Source: Azospirillum griseum (GTDB lineage Bacteria > Pseudomonadota > Alphaproteobacteria > Azospirillales > Azospirillaceae). From it: DNA of 64,000 nt. The DNA lies in NCBI RefSeq assembly GCF_003966125.1, contig NZ_RXMA01000023.1:24762-88761 (forward strand). The letters run 5' to 3'. The notes beneath the pieces were generated by a model. That model saw nothing but the letters and a program-made list of their open reading frames with translations, searched no databases and was not told the origin of the DNA. The translations under genes were made by a program, and so were the position numbers. Below are positions 25,643 to 33,414 of the stretch, piece after piece. The first letter of the stretch is position 1, and each line of letters starts with the position of its first letter.

Positions 25643-25750
25643 GGCGGCTTCCTTCCAATATCGTCGTTGGGCCGATGTTATGTGGGCTGCGTTTGGCCTG
25701 TACGCTTGACTTGACCGTTGGCCGGTTTGCGGAGCGATCGTTGCAACCGG

Positions 25751-25774
25751 CGCAATCAGCGGGTTGGGATTGCG
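25751..25774. promoter_or_regulatory. Inverted repeat between sodC and fur
   Basis: CGCAATC (25751-25757) and GATTGCG (25768-25774) form a perfect seven-base inverted repeat with a 10-base spacer. It lies 55 bases before fur. It does not match the classical Fur box; a role as operator is speculative. Confidence 0.35.
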
Positions 25775-25828
25775 AACGGTTTGCAGTATGATGCGCGTGT
25801 TGAGGCAAAAGACCAAGGATTTCACCCG

Positions 25829-26254
25829 ATGACGTCGCGGCTTGAAGCGTTGTGCCTGGAAAAGGGCTTGAAGATGACCGGCCAGCGCCGCGTCATCGCG
25901 CAGGTGTTGTCGGACGCGGACGACCATCCCGACGTGGAAGAGGTGCACCGCCGCGCCGCCCAAATCGATTCCCGCATCTCCATCGCCACCGTCTACCGCA
26001 CCATGCGGCTGCTGGAGGATGTCGAGGTGATCGAGCGGGTCGATCTGGGCGACGGGCGCGCGCGCTACGAGGAAGCCTCCGCCGACCATCACCATCATTT
26101 GATCGACACCCGGAGCGGGCGCATCATCGAGTTCGCCAGCCCGGAGCTGGAGGCGATCAAGGAGAAGATCGCCCGCGATCTCGGCTACAAGATCGTCGGC
26201 CACCGTCTGGAAATCTACGGTGTGCCGCTTGACGATGCGGGGGAGGGCCAATGA
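25829..26254 (+). CDS. fur: Fur-family metalloregulator (Fur/Mur)
   Basis: A DNA-binding regulator of 141 residues. The winged helix includes L-K-M-T-G-Q-R-R-V-I-A-Q-V-L and the recognition helix I-S-I-A-T-V-Y-R-T-M-R-L-L-E. The metal site is D-H-H-H-H-L-I-D-T-R-S-G-R-I-I-E-F, and the dimer domain ends G-H-R-L-E-I-Y-G-V-P-L. There is no C-x-x-C structural zinc site, as in alphaproteobacterial Fur/Mur proteins, several of which respond to manganese. Its stop overlaps the next gene as ATGA. It probably controls metal homeostasis and may control divergent sodC. Confidence 0.9.
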   Translation: MTSRLEALCLEKGLKMTGQRRVIAQVLSDADDHPDVEEVHRRAAQIDSRISIATVYRTMRLLEDVEVIERVDLGDGRARYEEASADHHHHLIDTRSGRIIEFASPELEAIKEKIARDLGYKIVGHRLEIYGVPLDDAGEGQ

Positions 26255-26478
26255 ACGGCTTTGACGCCTGCGAGGGGGATCCCTGCCAGGGCGACGGGAT
26301 GCCCGCCTGCCGCGACGCCGTCCAGCGCTGCTACACCGGCCTGTGCCAATGCGGTCAGCCGGAACGCCACGCGTTGGAAGCGGCGGTCACGGTCTATCGC
26401 TTCCACCACCCGGACAGCAGCCTGGCCCAGGCTGAGGCCATCGTCAGCCATTGGGTGGCCGGCCCGGTTCGCCATTGA
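26251..26478 (+). CDS. Cys-rich small protein coupled to fur
   Basis: A protein of 75 residues that I do not recognise. Six Cys occur within the first 34 residues (positions 7, 12, 20, 27, 32, 34), including C-Q-C, followed by a helical region E-R-H-A-L-E-A-A-V-T-V-Y-R-F-H-H with paired His. It starts inside the fur stop codon (ATGA), so its synthesis is coupled to the metal regulator. A metal- or cluster-binding role is plausible but unproven. The gene ends within a 16-base tandem repeat. Confidence 0.6.
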   Translation: MNGFDACEGDPCQGDGMPACRDAVQRCYTGLCQCGQPERHALEAAVTVYRFHHPDSSLAQAEAIVSHWVAGPVRH

Positions 26479-26497
26479 TCGGGTTCGCCATTGATCG
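26466..26497. repeat. 16-base tandem duplication at gene end
   Basis: GGTTCGCCATTGATCG occurs at 26466-26481 and exactly again at 26482-26497, with a degraded third copy near 26513. The stop codon of the Cys-rich gene lies in the first copy. Confidence 0.85.
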
Positions 26498-26812
26498 GAT
26501 CCGGCCTTGATCCGGTTCGCCGCTGAGTGGCGGGTTTGTGAAAATAGTCCTTTACGCATTGGGTTCTGAGTCCTAGAACGACTCTCGTCAAGGCCCGAGA
26601 ACCACCCAGCCGGTGGCGGGCCGCGACGCCTCCCCTCCACGCCTGTCCTGAAAGGGGATGGCCGGACAACCGCAAGGCCCGGCCATCCCCTTTTTTGTTT
26701 CGCGCTCCGCCTGCGGCCGGGGCCGTGCGGTCGCGCGGCGCTGACAACCGGGTGGCGGGACGCCCTTCCCCGGGACGGGATCCGCAAGGAACGCGAAAGG
26801 ATCACCACCGCC
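26479..26812. other. Gap between fur unit and phage module
   Basis: About 330 bases with no supported gene. It contains the tandem repeat tail, a strong terminator (26651-26696), and the ribosome binding site AAAGGATC before the capsid gene. No integrase remnant, tRNA fragment or att-like repeat was seen. Confidence 0.6.
26651..26697 (+). terminator. Strong intrinsic terminator before phage genes
   Basis: AAAGGGGATGGCCGG (26651-26665) pairs with CCGGCCATCCCCTTTTTT (26679-26696). The stem is about 12 base pairs with a 13-base loop and a six-T run. It isolates the phage module from fur transcription. Confidence 0.88.
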
Positions 26813-27631
26813 ATGTCCACCAGCATCGCCCAATCCTTTGTCAAACAGTTCGAGCGCGAGGTCCACGAGGCCTACCAGCGCATGGGGTCGAAGCTGCGCA
26901 ACACCGTGCGCACCAAGAACAACGTGCAAGGGGCGTCCACCGTCTTCCAGAAGGTCGGCAAGGGCACGGCCTCCACCAAATCGCGCCACGGCGTGGTTCC
27001 GGTGATGAACGTCGATCACACCCCGGTCGAATGCCCGCTGTATGATTTCTACGCCGGTGATTGGGTGGATCGGCTCGACGAGCTGAAGACCAACATCGAC
27101 GAACGCCAGATCATCGCCAACGCCGGGGCCTACGCGCTGGGCCGCAAGACCGACGAGCTGCTGCTGGCCGAACTGAACAAATCGACCAATTTCGCGGGCG
27201 GCAACGCCGATGGCATGACCAAGGCCAAGCTGCTGGAAGCTTTTGAAATCCTCGGTGAGTCCGATGTGCCCGACGATGGCCAGCGCTTCGCCGTGGTCGG
27301 CTGGAAGCAGTGGAGCCAGCTTCTGAGCATCGAGGAGTTCGCCAGCAGCGACTATGTCGGGGCCGATGAATTGCCCTGGCGTGGCACCCAGGCCAAGCGT
27401 TGGCTGGGCACGCTGTGGATCCCGCATTCCGGGCTGAAGGCCGACGCCAACGTGCGGCTGTGCCACTGGTACCACAAGACGGCGGTCGGCCACGCGGCGG
27501 GGGCCGACGTGAAGACCGACATCAGTTGGCACGGCGACCGCGCGGCGCATTTCGTCAACAACATGATGAGCCAGGGTGCCGCCCTGATCGACACCACCGG
27601 CGTGGTGACGATGCGCTGCCTGGAAAGCTGA
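26813..27631 (+). CDS. Phage major capsid protein
   Basis: A protein of 272 residues resembling major capsid proteins of podophages. The N-terminal region is S-I-A-Q-S-F-V-K-Q-F-E-R-E-V-H-E-A-Y-Q-R-M-G-S-K-L-R-N-T-V-R followed by the typical early segment V-F-Q-K-V-G-K-G. The later part has Y-A-G-D-W-V-D-R-L-D and, at the end, W-H-G-D-R-A-A-H-F-V-N-N-M-M-S-Q-G-A-A-L-I-D. It would form the icosahedral shell. AAGGATC lies upstream of the ATG. No portal or scaffold gene precedes it, unlike the T7 order. Function rests on family resemblance and the neighbouring tail genes. Confidence 0.8.
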   Translation: MSTSIAQSFVKQFEREVHEAYQRMGSKLRNTVRTKNNVQGASTVFQKVGKGTASTKSRHGVVPVMNVDHTPVECPLYDFYAGDWVDRLDELKTNIDERQIIANAGAYALGRKTDELLLAELNKSTNFAGGNADGMTKAKLLEAFEILGESDVPDDGQRFAVVGWKQWSQLLSIEEFASSDYVGADELPWRGTQAKRWLGTLWIPHSGLKADANVRLCHWYHKTAVGHAAGADVKTDISWHGDRAAHFVNNMMSQGAALIDTTGVVTMRCLES

Positions 27632-27696
27632 GCCTGGAACGTTGATCCAGGAACGCTGATCCGCCCGAACGCCCCCCTTTCCCGGAGATTCGATCC

Positions 27697-27966
27697 ATGG
27701 CCTACGCGTCCAAGGATTTGAGCGTGCTTGCCTACGCCAACGGTTTCACGCTCTGGCATTACACCACCCATGACCTCGCCGCCGATGTGGACACCATCGG
27801 CTATTTCAACGGTGCCTCGGACCTGCTGCGGGTCGGTGACATGGTGCTGGCCAATTGCGCGGTCGGCGGCACGCCGTCGGGCGGGATGCTGATCGTCGCC
27901 GCCAACGCGGCGGGGGTGGTGGACGTCACCAACCTGACCGCCTTCGGTGCCAGCAACAGCGATTGA
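27697..27966 (+). CDS. Small phage head-associated protein
   Basis: A protein of 89 residues directly after the capsid gene. It begins A-S-K-D-L-S-V-L-A-Y-A-N-G-F-T-L-W-H-Y-T-T and continues G-Y-F-N-G-A-S-D-L-L-R-V-G-D-M-V-L-A-N. This pattern is familiar, from memory, as a conserved small protein next to podophage capsid genes, usually unannotated. A decoration or head-completion role is possible. CCCGGAGA precedes the ATG. Its GC content matches the rest of the module. Confidence 0.65.
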   Translation: MAYASKDLSVLAYANGFTLWHYTTHDLAADVDTIGYFNGASDLLRVGDMVLANCAVGGTPSGGMLIVAANAAGVVDVTNLTAFGASNSD

Positions 27967-28060
27967 CGACGCGGGCCGTGGCGATGCGCGGCGTGTGATG
28001 CGCGATGCAGGGCGCGCGCCGCCTGGAGCCTGTCCACAACCAGTTTGGGAGCATTCCGCC

Positions 28061-28630
28061 ATGGCCCTGACCGCCATCGGTTTGTGCGGCCGCGCGCTCA
28101 TCAAGATCGGCGCGACCGCGATCACCAGCTTTGACGACGGCTCCGCCGAGGCCGAAGTGGCGGGCGCGCTCTACGCCCCGGCGCGCGACGCGTTGCTGTC
28201 CGCCAACGCCTGGAGCTTCGCCACCGTGCAAACCGCGCTGCCGCGTCTGGCGGTGGAGCCGGTCGCCGATTTCGCCAACGCCTTCCAGCTTCCCGCCGAT
28301 TTTCTGCGGGCGCTGGGGGCGGGCGGCAGCGGGCGGAGCCGGGGGCTGGCCTATCGCATCGTCGGGCGCACGCTGCTGTGCGACGCGGAGGCGGTGACGC
28401 TCGCCTACGTCGCCCGGCCCGACGAGGGGGATTTTCCCCCCTTCTTCGACCAGGCGCTGATCGCCCGGCTGGCCGCCGAATTCTGCATCCCGCTGACCGA
28501 AAGCAGCAGCCGGGCGGAAACGCTGGTGGCGCTGGCCGAGGCCGAGTTCCGCCGCGCCCGCCAGATCGACGCCCAGCAGGACAACCAGCCGGGCTTCGAG
28601 GATTTCACCCTGATCGACGCGAGGGCGTGA
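28061..28630 (+). CDS. Tail tubular protein A-like (T7 gp11 type)
   Basis: A protein of 189 residues with the gp11/TubA-like pattern: M-A-L-T-A-I-G-L-C-G-R-A-L-I-K-I-G-A then A-R-D-A-L-L-S-A-N-A-W-S-F-A-T and F-Q-L-P-A-D-F-L-R. In T7 this protein forms the adaptor ring below the portal. The stop overlaps the next start (TGATG), so it is coupled to the nozzle gene. The 94-base gap upstream may hold a secondary promoter but none was obvious. Confidence 0.8.
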   Translation: MALTAIGLCGRALIKIGATAITSFDDGSAEAEVAGALYAPARDALLSANAWSFATVQTALPRLAVEPVADFANAFQLPADFLRALGAGGSGRSRGLAYRIVGRTLLCDAEAVTLAYVARPDEGDFPPFFDQALIARLAAEFCIPLTESSSRAETLVALAEAEFRRARQIDAQQDNQPGFEDFTLIDARA

Positions 28631-30525
28631 TGGGCCGCCTGCAACAGATCAAAACCAACTTCACGGCGGGCGAGATCGGCCGCCGCCTGTTGGGGCGGGG
28701 CGATCTGCGCGCCTACGACAACGGGGCGTTGGCGCTGCGCAACGTCTTCATCGACCCGACCGGCGGGGTGACGCGGCGTTCCGGCTTGGCCTTTTCCGGG
28801 CTGGCGCGCGGCGACGGGCGGCTGGTGGCCTTCGAATACAACACCGAACAGACCTATCTGCTGGTGTTTTCGGCGGGAAAGATCGACGTGATGCGCGGCG
28901 GTGCGCGGCTGGCCAGCGTGGACGCGCCCTGGACCGCCGCGCAACTGGCGCACATCACCTGGACGCAGAGCGCCGACACGCTGCTGGTCTGCCACCCCGA
29001 CGTCACCCCGCGCAAGCTGACGCGCGGGGAGGGCGGAAGCTGGAGCCTGTCGGAGTGGAGCTTCGCCGTGCAAGGCGAGCTGGTCCGGCTGCCCTTCTAC
29101 CGCTTTGGCGACCCGGCGGTGACGCTGACGCCATCGGGGACCGGCGGGGCGATCACCGTCACCGCCTCGGCCCCGGTGTTCGACCCGCGCCACGACGGCA
29201 CGCGGATCCGCATCCAGGGCAAACAACTGCTCGTCACCGGCGTGATGTCGGCCACCCAGATCGCGGCGACGGTCAAGGAAGGGCTGCCCAACACCAGCGC
29301 CACCACCGATTGGGAGGAGCAGGCCTTTTCCGCCCTGCGCGGCTGGCCGGTGTCGGCGGCCTTTCACCAGGACCGCCTGGTCATCGGTGGTGGGCGCGAT
29401 CTGCCGAACCGGCTGTGGCTGTCGCGCTCCGCCGATCTGTGGAATTTCGATCTCGGCACTGGGCTGGACGACGAGGCCATCGAGTTCGGCATCCTGTCCG
29501 ATCAGGTCAACGCCATCCGCGCCGTCTTCTCGGGCCGCCATTTGCAGGTGTTCACCTCGGGTGCCGAATACACGGTGACGGGCGACCCGCTGACGCCGCA
29601 GAGCATCCAGGTGCACCGGCAGACCCGCATCGGCTCGCCGCTCGACCGCAGCATCCCGCCGCGCGACGTCGATGGGGCGACGCTGTTCGTGCCGCGCAAC
29701 CGGCGCGAAATCCGCGAATTCCTCTACACCGACACCGAAGCGGCCTATCAGGCCAACGATCTGGCGCTGCTGGCCCGCCATCTGGTGGTGAACCCGCGCG
29801 ATCAGGATTACGACCAGACCCGCCGCCTGCTGTTCGTGGCGATGGAGGATGGCTCGCTCTGCACGCTCACCGTCTACCGGACGGAGAGCGTCACCGCCTG
29901 GACCCGGCTGGAAACCGACGGGCTGGTGCGCTCCGTCGCCGTGGTGGGCGACGATGTGTTCGCGTTGGTCGACCGCGCGGGCGTGTGGAGCATTGAGCGC
30001 TTCGACGATTCCCTGAATCTGGACGCGGCGGTGGTGGCCGAACGGTCCGGCGACACCGCCGTGTGGTCCGGCTTCGCCCATCTGGAAGGCCGGACGGTGA
30101 CGGTGCTGGCCGACGGGGTGGTGCGTCCGCCGGTTCTGGTGCAGGCCGGGACCATCACCCTGTCGCCGCCTGCCCGCCGCATCGAAGCGGGCCTGCCCTA
30201 CCGCCACCGCATCGAGCCGCTGCCGCCCAATCTGGTGGGGCAGGCGACCGGGGCCGATCTGGTCCGGCTGATCGCCGTCACCTTCCGGTTGGAGGAGACG
30301 GCGGCGCTGCGCGTCGATCTGGGGCGCGGGCTTCAGGATTTGCCGCTGCACCGGCTGGGGCCGCAGCCGGTGGACGGAGTCCCGCCGCGCGTGTCGGGCG
30401 ACCGGCGGCTGCGGGCCTTGGGCTGGCGGCGCGACATCGACGTCCCGCTGTGGCGCATCGAACAGGACACGCCGCTGCCCTTCACGCTGCTTTCCGTAAC
30501 CATGGACATGAAGGTGAACGACTGA
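28630..30525 (+). CDS. Tail nozzle (tubular protein B)-like protein
   Basis: A protein of 631 residues that resembles podophage nozzle proteins. The N-terminus reads F-T-A-G-E-I-G-R-R-L-L-G-R-G-D-L-R-A-Y-D-N-G-A-L-A-L-R-N-V-F-I then G-G-V-T-R-R-S-G-L-A-F, a hallmark of this group. Further on, A-A-F-H-Q-D-R-L-V-I-G-G and P-N-R-L-W-L-S-R-S match the beta-propeller of the nozzle. It would form the tube tip together with the adaptor. It is coupled at both ends (TGATG). The frame is intact throughout. Confidence 0.8.
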   Translation: MGRLQQIKTNFTAGEIGRRLLGRGDLRAYDNGALALRNVFIDPTGGVTRRSGLAFSGLARGDGRLVAFEYNTEQTYLLVFSAGKIDVMRGGARLASVDAPWTAAQLAHITWTQSADTLLVCHPDVTPRKLTRGEGGSWSLSEWSFAVQGELVRLPFYRFGDPAVTLTPSGTGGAITVTASAPVFDPRHDGTRIRIQGKQLLVTGVMSATQIAATVKEGLPNTSATTDWEEQAFSALRGWPVSAAFHQDRLVIGGGRDLPNRLWLSRSADLWNFDLGTGLDDEAIEFGILSDQVNAIRAVFSGRHLQVFTSGAEYTVTGDPLTPQSIQVHRQTRIGSPLDRSIPPRDVDGATLFVPRNRREIREFLYTDTEAAYQANDLALLARHLVVNPRDQDYDQTRRLLFVAMEDGSLCTLTVYRTESVTAWTRLETDGLVRSVAVVGDDVFALVDRAGVWSIERFDDSLNLDAAVVAERSGDTAVWSGFAHLEGRTVTVLADGVVRPPVLVQAGTITLSPPARRIEAGLPYRHRIEPLPPNLVGQATGADLVRLIAVTFRLEETAALRVDLGRGLQDLPLHRLGPQPVDGVPPRVSGDRRLRALGWRRDIDVPLWRIEQDTPLPFTLLSVTMDMKVND

Positions 30526-31343
30526 TGGGTGGAATCACGCCTTTGGTCACGACGGCCCTGCCCCTGGCGGGATCGGTGGTCAACACGGTGCGCAGCGCCA
30601 GCAGCAGCAGCAACACCAGCGCCAACAACGCGGCAGCCCAACAGGCCGCTGCCCAGCAGGCGGCGGCGGAACTGGAGTACAAGCGCCAGCAGGACGCGGC
30701 GAAGGCGGCGGCCGAGCAAGCGGCGCTGGAGCGCAAATACGCCGAGGAACGGGCGGCGGCCGAACGGTCGGCGGCGGCGTCGGAAGCCGCGCGCCAACAG
30801 CAGGCCCAATTGGCCGCCGAGGCGCAGGCGCGCGAGTGGGCGCGGCAGGACCAGTTGCGTCAACAGGACGCCGAAATCCAACGCCAGAAGGACGAGGCCG
30901 CCCGCATCGCCGCCGAACAGGCCCGCGCCAGCGAGATGGAGAGTTTCCAGGCCAGCCAGACTCAGACCCTGGCGCAGCTGCGCCTGAGTCAGGAGGCCGC
31001 CTATCTGGCGCAGGAAAAGGAGTCGCAGGCGCAGTTGGCGCAGTTGGCCGCCGCCGCCGACGCGGCGGAAAAGCGCCGGGTCGAGGCATTGCGCCAAAGC
31101 ATGAGCAAGACCCGCGCCAGCCTGGGCGCGCGCGGCGTGTCCGCCACGGACGGTTCGGGCGAGGCGATCCTGTTGGGCCTGACCAAGGACACGGAAACCG
31201 ACCGCCAGAACGCCCAGGCGGTGGACCAGCTCAAGAAACAGGCGATCCAGCAGAATCTCGACGCGGTCAAGCGGCGCAACCTGTTGGAACAGACCCAGCT
31301 CGCCGACCGGCAGAAGCTGGAGTTCCTGAGCAAGTATTTCTGA
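30525..31343 (+). CDS. Ala/Gln-rich coiled-coil virion protein, gp14-like
   Basis: A protein of 272 residues. A short hydrophobic N-terminus (L-V-T-T-A-L-P-L-A-G-S-V-V) is followed by a long coiled coil, residues about 35-180, with repeats such as A-A-Q-Q-A-A-A-Q-Q-A-A-A-E. The C-terminus R-A-S-L-G-A-R-G-V-S-A-T-D-G-S-G-E-A-I-L-L-G-L resembles the end of podophage internal virion proteins. Position between nozzle and fibre matches T7 gp14. Low-complexity composition makes homology calls unsafe, so the function is inferred from position. The larger core proteins gp15 and gp16 are missing. Confidence 0.55.
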   Translation: MGGITPLVTTALPLAGSVVNTVRSASSSSNTSANNAAAQQAAAQQAAAELEYKRQQDAAKAAAEQAALERKYAEERAAAERSAAASEAARQQQAQLAAEAQAREWARQDQLRQQDAEIQRQKDEAARIAAEQARASEMESFQASQTQTLAQLRLSQEAAYLAQEKESQAQLAQLAAAADAAEKRRVEALRQSMSKTRASLGARGVSATDGSGEAILLGLTKDTETDRQNAQAVDQLKKQAIQQNLDAVKRRNLLEQTQLADRQKLEFLSKYF

Positions 31344-31383
31344 CCATCCGCCCTGACCGGCAGCGGCAACGCGGAGCCTTCCG

Positions 31384-33414
31384 ATGACCAGTTCCGTTCT
31401 CATCCCGCGCGGCACCCCGCGCGTGCAATACATCGCCGACGGCGCGCTGCGGGTCTTCACCTACCCGTTCCCCATCTTCACCGACGCGGATCTCCAGGTG
31501 TTTCTGGGAGCCGCCCTGCAAAGCACCGGCTACCGCGTGGCGGGGGCCGGGGCCACGGCGGGCGGCAGCGTCACCTTCGACAGCGCGCCGGCGGCGGGCA
31601 CGGCGGTGACGCTGCGCCGCCGTCTGGCGGTGGAACGCACCAGCGATTTCAGCGACAGCGGACCGCTGCCCGCCGCCGCGCTCAATCTGGAGTTCGACCG
31701 GCTGACCGCGTCGGTGCAGCAGGTGGCGGGCGATCAGGAGCGGATGCTGCGCTACGCCGACACCGATCTGCCCGCCTCCACCCTGCTGCCGGGGCGGGCG
31801 GAACGGCTGGGCAAGCTGTTGAGCTTCGACGGCGAAGGCAACCCGACCGTCCGCCCGCCGGTGGATGAGGAGGCGCTGTCCACCTACGCGCCGCCGGGGG
31901 CCGGGGCGGTCAGCCGCCGGGTGCGCGACAAGCTGGCCGATCTCGTCTCGGTCAAGGATTTCGGCGCGGTCGGCGACGGCACGGTCGATGACACGCTGGC
32001 CTTTCAGACGGCGCTGACCTCCGCCCGGGCGGTGCATGTGCCGTCCGGCAGCTACCGCATCACCAACACGCTGACGCTGGCCTATGGGAAGACGCTGACC
32101 GGGGCGGGGCAAAGCGCGGTGATCACGGGGGCGTCGTCCGCCTTTGACCTGATCCACATCCCCGACGGCTACGCCACCCTGTCGTCTTTGCGGTTGGAGG
32201 GGGGCAAGGCCGGGGTGCGGTTGTTCGGGCGCGATGGCCCTTGCGTGCAAAACAGCCTGACCGACCTGACCCTGTGGGATCCGCAGGTCGGCCTGCTGTT
32301 CGACGGCTACACCGATCCGAATTTCCCCTGCTATTGGAACAACGTCGCCCGCGTGCTGGTCGCCCGCCCGGCGCAGCACGGGGTGTGGCTGACCCGCAGC
32401 GGGGCGGGGGACACGCCCAACGCCAACCGCTTCCACGCCGTGCGCGTCTATTCGCTGTCGGCCCCGATCTCCGGCAGCGGCTTTTTCGTCGAGCAGGGCA
32501 AGTACAACAACAGCTTCTTTGATTGCGAGGCCAACCTGTCGACGATGGCCGCCGCCTGCTTCCGCGTCGGGGCCGTCACCGACAAGACGCTGATCGTCAA
32601 TTTCTACGCCGAATCGCTGGGCGGGGTGCCGAACATCCGGCTGGACGCCGGGTCGGTCGAAACCGCCATCGTCAATCTGTTCTCCGCCGCCGCCGGTCCG
32701 GCCATTCTGGATCTGTCGGGCGGGCAATACACGGCGGTCAACGCGGGCTACCCCGACAAGAACCGCCTGCAAGCCAGCCGGGTGACGCAACTGACCGTCG
32801 AGGCGCTGCGCTTTGACACCGACTATGTCGAGCCGGAGCATGGCGGGCGGGTCGATCTGGATCTGACCAGCTCGGTCTATCTGATGAGCGCCTATGGCGG
32901 GCCTGTCGAGGCGCGTTTGCCCCCCGCCGGGTCGGCCAATGGCCACACGGTGACGATCAAGAAGACCGACGCGTCGGTCAACGTCCTGACCATCACCGAA
33001 CGCGACGGGCCGGGGCCGGACGGGCGGCGGCTGGCGCTGGGCAACCGCTATGACGTGGCGACGCTGGTGTCGAACGGGGCGAATTGGTGGATCGTGTCCG
33101 CCAACAACCCGCCCGCCAACGCGCATTTCCACGAGGGGGCCGGGCTGTTCGAACCCGATCTCAATCAGGCGCTCTATCTGGTCAGCGCCTGGAGCGGCGA
33201 CGTCGAGGTGCGCCTGCCCACCCCCAGCGCCGCCCACGCGGTGGGGCGCACGGTGACGGTGAAGAAATCGGACAGCAGCGGCCACCGCGTCATCGTGACC
33301 AGCCAGACCGGGACCGGCCCAGACGCCGAGGCCATCGCGCTGACCGGCCAGGGCCACGCGGTGACGGCGATGTCGAACGGGGCGGCCTGGCACATCCTGG
33401 GGCGGAACCCATGA
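31384..33414 (+). CDS. Tail fibre/tailspike with beta-helix
   Basis: A protein of 676 residues. Residues about 5-150 resemble the T7 tail-fibre N-terminal domain (R-V-Q-Y-I-A-D-G-A-L-R-V-F-T-Y-P-F-P, with L-N-L-E-F-D-R-L-T-A-S-V-Q-Q-V). A pectate-lyase-3-like right-handed beta-helix starts at V-S-V-K-D-F-G-A-V-G-D-G-T-V-D-D-T. The C-terminus has two tandem copies of an 80-90-residue domain (D-L-D-L-T-S-S-V-Y-L-M-S-A and D-L-N-Q-A-L-Y-L-V-S-A). It may bind or degrade a surface polysaccharide. The stop overlaps the terminase start by four bases. Confidence 0.82.
   Translation: MTSSVLIPRGTPRVQYIADGALRVFTYPFPIFTDADLQVFLGAALQSTGYRVAGAGATAGGSVTFDSAPAAGTAVTLRRRLAVERTSDFSDSGPLPAAALNLEFDRLTASVQQVAGDQERMLRYADTDLPASTLLPGRAERLGKLLSFDGEGNPTVRPPVDEEALSTYAPPGAGAVSRRVRDKLADLVSVKDFGAVGDGTVDDTLAFQTALTSARAVHVPSGSYRITNTLTLAYGKTLTGAGQSAVITGASSAFDLIHIPDGYATLSSLRLEGGKAGVRLFGRDGPCVQNSLTDLTLWDPQVGLLFDGYTDPNFPCYWNNVARVLVARPAQHGVWLTRSGAGDTPNANRFHAVRVYSLSAPISGSGFFVEQGKYNNSFFDCEANLSTMAAACFRVGAVTDKTLIVNFYAESLGGVPNIRLDAGSVETAIVNLFSAAAGPAILDLSGGQYTAVNAGYPDKNRLQASRVTQLTVEALRFDTDYVEPEHGGRVDLDLTSSVYLMSAYGGPVEARLPPAGSANGHTVTIKKTDASVNVLTITERDGPGPDGRRLALGNRYDVATLVSNGANWWIVSANNPPANAHFHEGAGLFEPDLNQALYLVSAWSGDVEVRLPTPSAAHAVGRTVTVKKSDSSGHRVIVTSQTGTGPDAEAIALTGQGHAVTAMSNGAAWHILGRNP

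Noticed and set aside
28405..30351. A 648-codon minus-strand frame opposite the nozzle gene
   Set aside because: Composition is Gln/Arg/His-rich nonsense and the plus-strand nozzle protein is coherent and coupled to its neighbours.
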